Origin: JAOPZW01 sp963789015
GTDB lineage: Bacteria > Actinomycetota > Thermoleophilia > Solirubrobacterales > Solirubrobacteraceae
Length of the DNA: 64,000 nt
Assembly (NCBI GenBank): GCA_963789015.1
Contig: CAWBIU010000003.1
Coordinates: 62,001-126,000, forward strand
Direction: 5' to 3'
The first letter of the stretch is position 1. The number at the start of each line of letters is the position of its first letter. The position numbers were made by a program, and so were the translations under genes. The notes below the pieces were generated by a model. It made no database searches, was not told where the DNA came from, and was given only the letters and a program-made list of their open reading frames with translations. This document shows positions 61,463-64,000 of the stretch, piece after piece.

Positions 61463-63812
61463 TCAGCCGCTCGTGGGCGACGACCGAAACGCGCCGAAGA
61501 AGTGGTCACGGAACGTTTCCATCGGCCACACCGGCGCCCGCGGGCCCGGATGCAGGCCGTCCTGCCAGCCCCAGCCGGCGATCCGCTCCAGCACCTTCGG
61601 GTCGTGGGCGATGACCGAGATCGGGACGTCGTGGCTGGCGTTCTGGCCGGTGATGACCGTCGCGGGCTGGTGGTCGCCGAGCATGACGACCACGAGGCTG
61701 TCGTCGCCGTAGCGCTGCACGAACGAGAGCACCGCGTTCAGGGAGTACTCGATCGAATGGCCGTAGGCCGCGCGGGCCCGGTCGGGGTCGTCGAACAGCG
61801 ATGCCCGCTTGGTCCTCCGCACCGGCAGGCCGTGGAAGATCGACCCATCGCCGATGTCGTCCCATGCGATGAGCGGCGGGATGCGCGTCCACGGCGCATG
61901 GCTGGAGATGAGGTCGACCTCGGCGAACAGCGGCAGCCGGTCGGGCTTGGCCATCTCGCGCCGGTACAGCGCCTCGAGCGCGTACTGGTCGGGCATCGGC
62001 GGAATGCCGAAGTCCGGGCCGCGGTAGCCGAGGTTCCGCCGGTCGTAGATCTCGTCGTAGCCGTAGAAGGTCCGGCCTTCCGGCCACGCCCGGTGGTTCG
62101 CCGGCATGGCGGCGACCGCCCGCCAGCCGGCGTGCTTGAACGCGCGCGTCAACGTGAGGCGCTCCTCGCCGACGAGCTGGTCGTAACGCCGCTGGCCGTC
62201 GACCTGGATCCCTGCCTGCAGGGTCGAGTGCGCCAGCCAGCTCAGGCCTCCGAACGTCGGCGAGGTGAGGAAGGCGCTGCGCGACGAGAAGCCGGCGCCC
62301 TGCAGCTGGGCGGTGCCGCGGTCGAGTACGGCGTCGATCCGGGGCGCGAAGGACGAGTCCTGGACCGCGACCCGCCCATAGCTCTCGACGAAGACCAGCA
62401 GGACGTCCTTGCCGCGCAGCCCGGCAAGGAGCCGGGACTCCGGAGTGGCGCGAAAGCGCTCGTGGGCGATCTCCCGGGCGAGGATCTCCCGATCGCGCAG
62501 GCCGGTCTCCACCGCCCGCACCTCGCGGACGGCGAGCGCGGTGGCGCTCGTGGAGGCGACAGGCGCGTCGAGCACGCGCAGGACCAGCCAGAGCACTCCG
62601 AGCACCGCGGCCGCCCGGAGCACCCGGTCGCGGTGGTGAGCCGCCACGCGCGTGACGCGCAGCAGCGCCAGGACCGGGACGGCGAGGAGCGCGACGACGA
62701 GCACGAAGGCGGCGGCCGCGACGAGGTTCGCCTGCGACCTGCCGATCGCCTCGCCGAGCGTCTCGATGCCGATCCCCACGTAGGTCCAGTCCGAGACGGG
62801 GCTGAACGGTCGGTCGAAGGCGGTGAAGAACCCCATGTCGAGGACCTTCACGAGCGCGAGCACCCCCAGCGCCACGCCCGCGACGACGGCCAGCGCGCGG
62901 CGCGGGACGGCGGGCAGCAGGACGGCGAGGGCGACGACGATGAGCAGCTCGAGCGGGAGCCGCGCGAACGCGCCGACGGTGAGACGCGTCGTCTGGTTCG
63001 GCGCGACCAGGGCGCCCCAGACGACCAGCAGGGCGAGCACCGTGAGCGCCACGGCGATGGGCGCGCGCAGCGGCCCGGGTCCGGACGGTGCGACGTCCAC
63101 CGCCTGCACCTGCTCGTGCGTGTCGTGCCGGTGGCCCCACAGCCACCGCACGCACTCGCCGACCGACACCGCGAGCGCCGCCAGCGCCGCGGCCAGGAGA
63201 ACCTGCATGAGCGCCCGGGGCAGAACCCCGGCGGCCGCCACCGTCAGCACGATCCCCTGCATCGCCGCGACGAGCCTGCGCCAGCGGCGCGGCGGCAGCG
63301 GCGCGCGCATCCACGGCAGCAGCAACTCGCCGGCCAGGAACAGGTAGCGCGCCGCCCCGATCGCGAGCACCCACGTGCCGTACTCGGGGGCGACGTAGAC
63401 GCTGAGGGCGAGGATCAGGAACGCGTCGACCTCGCCGTCGAAGCGCGCGCCCAGCGTGGTCGCCGTCCCGGTGCGCCGCGCCAGCCATCCGTCGGCCGCG
63501 TCCAGCGCGAGCGCGACGGCGGCCAGCGTCACGAGCAGCGCGACCGGCGCGCCGCCGCGTGAACGAGTCCGCGACCAGCGCGGCGACGCCGACGGCGAGC
63601 GTGGCCCGGGCGAGCGTCACCCACGACGCCGGCCCCAGCCCGTCACCCGGACCGCGCGCGAGGCCGCGCCCCAGCGCCGCCGCGATCGTCACGGCGCAGG
63701 CGAGGCCGACGACCCAGCCGGCCGCGCCGAGCCCGGTGGTCCCCGCCAGGACGGCGAGCACCAGCACCTGGGCGATCAGCCCGGCCGCCGGCCCCGCCTG
63801 ACCGTCTCGCAC
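61463..63812 (-). pseudogene. CDP-alcohol phosphatidyltransferase fused to LtaS-like sulfatase-fold protein, one frameshift
   Basis: A GTG at 63812 opens a membrane protein (VRDGQAGPAAGLIAQVL, ASWVTLARATLAVGVAALV). Near 63555 a one-base shift is needed to reach the CDP-OH-P motif DAADGWLARRTGTATTLGAR, continuing FDGEVDAFL (D-x2-DG-x2-AR-x8-G-x3-D-x3-D, intact). After about residue 230 a second module has four helices and an alkaline-phosphatase-fold domain with FVESYGR, SPTFGGLSWLAHSTL and MLGDHQPATV, the Glu/Thr/Asp-His metal set of lipoteichoic acid synthase. The whole would be about 780 residues. It converges on the RibD-like gene. Confidence 0.75.
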
Positions 63813-63937
63813 CCCGCCTCCCAGATCGTGATTGCGTCGAGGACTGACGTTAACCCCGGACGCTCGCGTGCCGTCGCACCTTCCCGGGACCGGCTGCGGC
63901 AAGATCGCGGCGCGATGGCGCCGAGGCAACCACGGTC

Positions 63938-64000
63938 ATGAGGCAGGACGACCGCGCGCAATTCGACCGGGCGCTGCGCCGCGCGCGCGTGTCGGCCTAC
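63938..64000 (+). CDS. Start of an unidentified gene (3' end outside window)
   Basis: An ATG at 63938 opens 21 codons that run off the window (MRQDDRAQFDRALRRARVSA and on). It is divergent from the CDP-alcohol phosphatidyltransferase gene, with about 125 bases between starts. The short charged N-terminus is not enough to name a family. Confidence 0.35.
   Translation, partial: MRQDDRAQFDRALRRARVSAY

Noticed and set aside
61502..63562. Plus-strand open frame of nearly 690 codons opposite the CDP-alcohol phosphatidyltransferase gene
   Set aside because: Low-complexity Arg/Asp/Gln/His translation with no motifs; the minus strand carries both conserved domains.

Overview
The window is very GC-rich, strongly GC3-biased DNA with tightly packed genes, many GTG starts and frequent 4-base ATGA/GTGA stop-start overlaps. 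Gene content (F420/LLM-type oxidoreductases, DUF4239 and DUF7144 membrane proteins, an AdpA-type regulator, GMC and M20 enzymes, a GH15-zwf operon) points to a free-living, aerobic, heterotrophic actinobacterium, most likely of the Thermoleophilia/Solirubrobacterales type. That placement is inference from gene style. I see no rRNA, tRNA, CRISPR array, transposase or phage gene.

Layout. 1-7.2 kb (+): an RDD membrane protein, then a coupled sugar-oxidation operon of glucose-6-phosphate dehydrogenase, GH15 glucosidase, a GMC flavoenzyme with a cysteine cluster, and a type II NADH dehydrogenase-like protein. 7.2-18 kb: ion transport and membrane proteins (a collapsed DUF389 remnant, a ClC channel, DUF4239, two DUF7144 paralogues, a K+ channel, a TPR membrane protein), a MalT-like LuxR regulator, an HD protein and an aldose epimerase. 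18-23 kb: MDR sugar dehydrogenase, NAD-epimerase, UlaG-like lactonase, facing an IlvD-type dehydratase. 23-36 kb: assorted catabolism (cupin, CMD protein, glutathionyl-hydroquinone reductase-like GST, LLM flavoenzyme under a MarR-like palindrome, a YgeX/YgeY-like lyase-peptidase pair, MaoC plus acyl-CoA dehydrogenase, and a four-gene aldehyde dehydrogenase/enoyl-CoA hydratase/cyclase operon).

36-48 kb: a promoter with a perfect -35 box drives DoxX-like protein, GTP cyclohydrolase I, ferredoxin-reductase-like protein and transaldolase. Then come an AdpA-type regulator with AdpA-like boxes in its own leader, a copper operon (chaperone, Met-rich membrane protein, secreted protein, CopA) behind a CsoR-like operator, and a phosphorylase/beta-phosphoglucomutase pair.

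47.5-56.4 kb is one of two regions I consider most interesting. A GntR regulator and an eight-gene catabolic locus share an operator. The locus holds two stand-alone MetE-type zinc methyltransferases, a DUF6282 metal hydrolase, a GalB-type 4-oxalomesaconate hydratase, an RraA/LigK-type aldolase, a type I extradiol dioxygenase, a lipoprotein binding protein and a ThDP enzyme. It reads as a ring-cleavage pathway ending in pyruvate plus oxaloacetate, in which the MetE-like proteins may demethylate methoxylated aromatics.

56.5-63.8 kb is the second: a metal-site-less MDR dehydrogenase, a 6-pyruvoyltetrahydropterin-synthase paralogue lacking its catalytic Cys and one zinc His, a GT4 glycosyltransferase, a methyltransferase-flippase fusion, a RibD-type reductase, and, facing them, a CDP-alcohol phosphatidyltransferase joined to an LtaS-like phosphotransferase. 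It looks like an uncharacterised pterin- or pyrimidine-linked glycolipid system.

Caution: at least five otherwise well-conserved genes carry single-base frameshifts (six sites). This pattern suits sequencing or assembly indels better than real gene decay.
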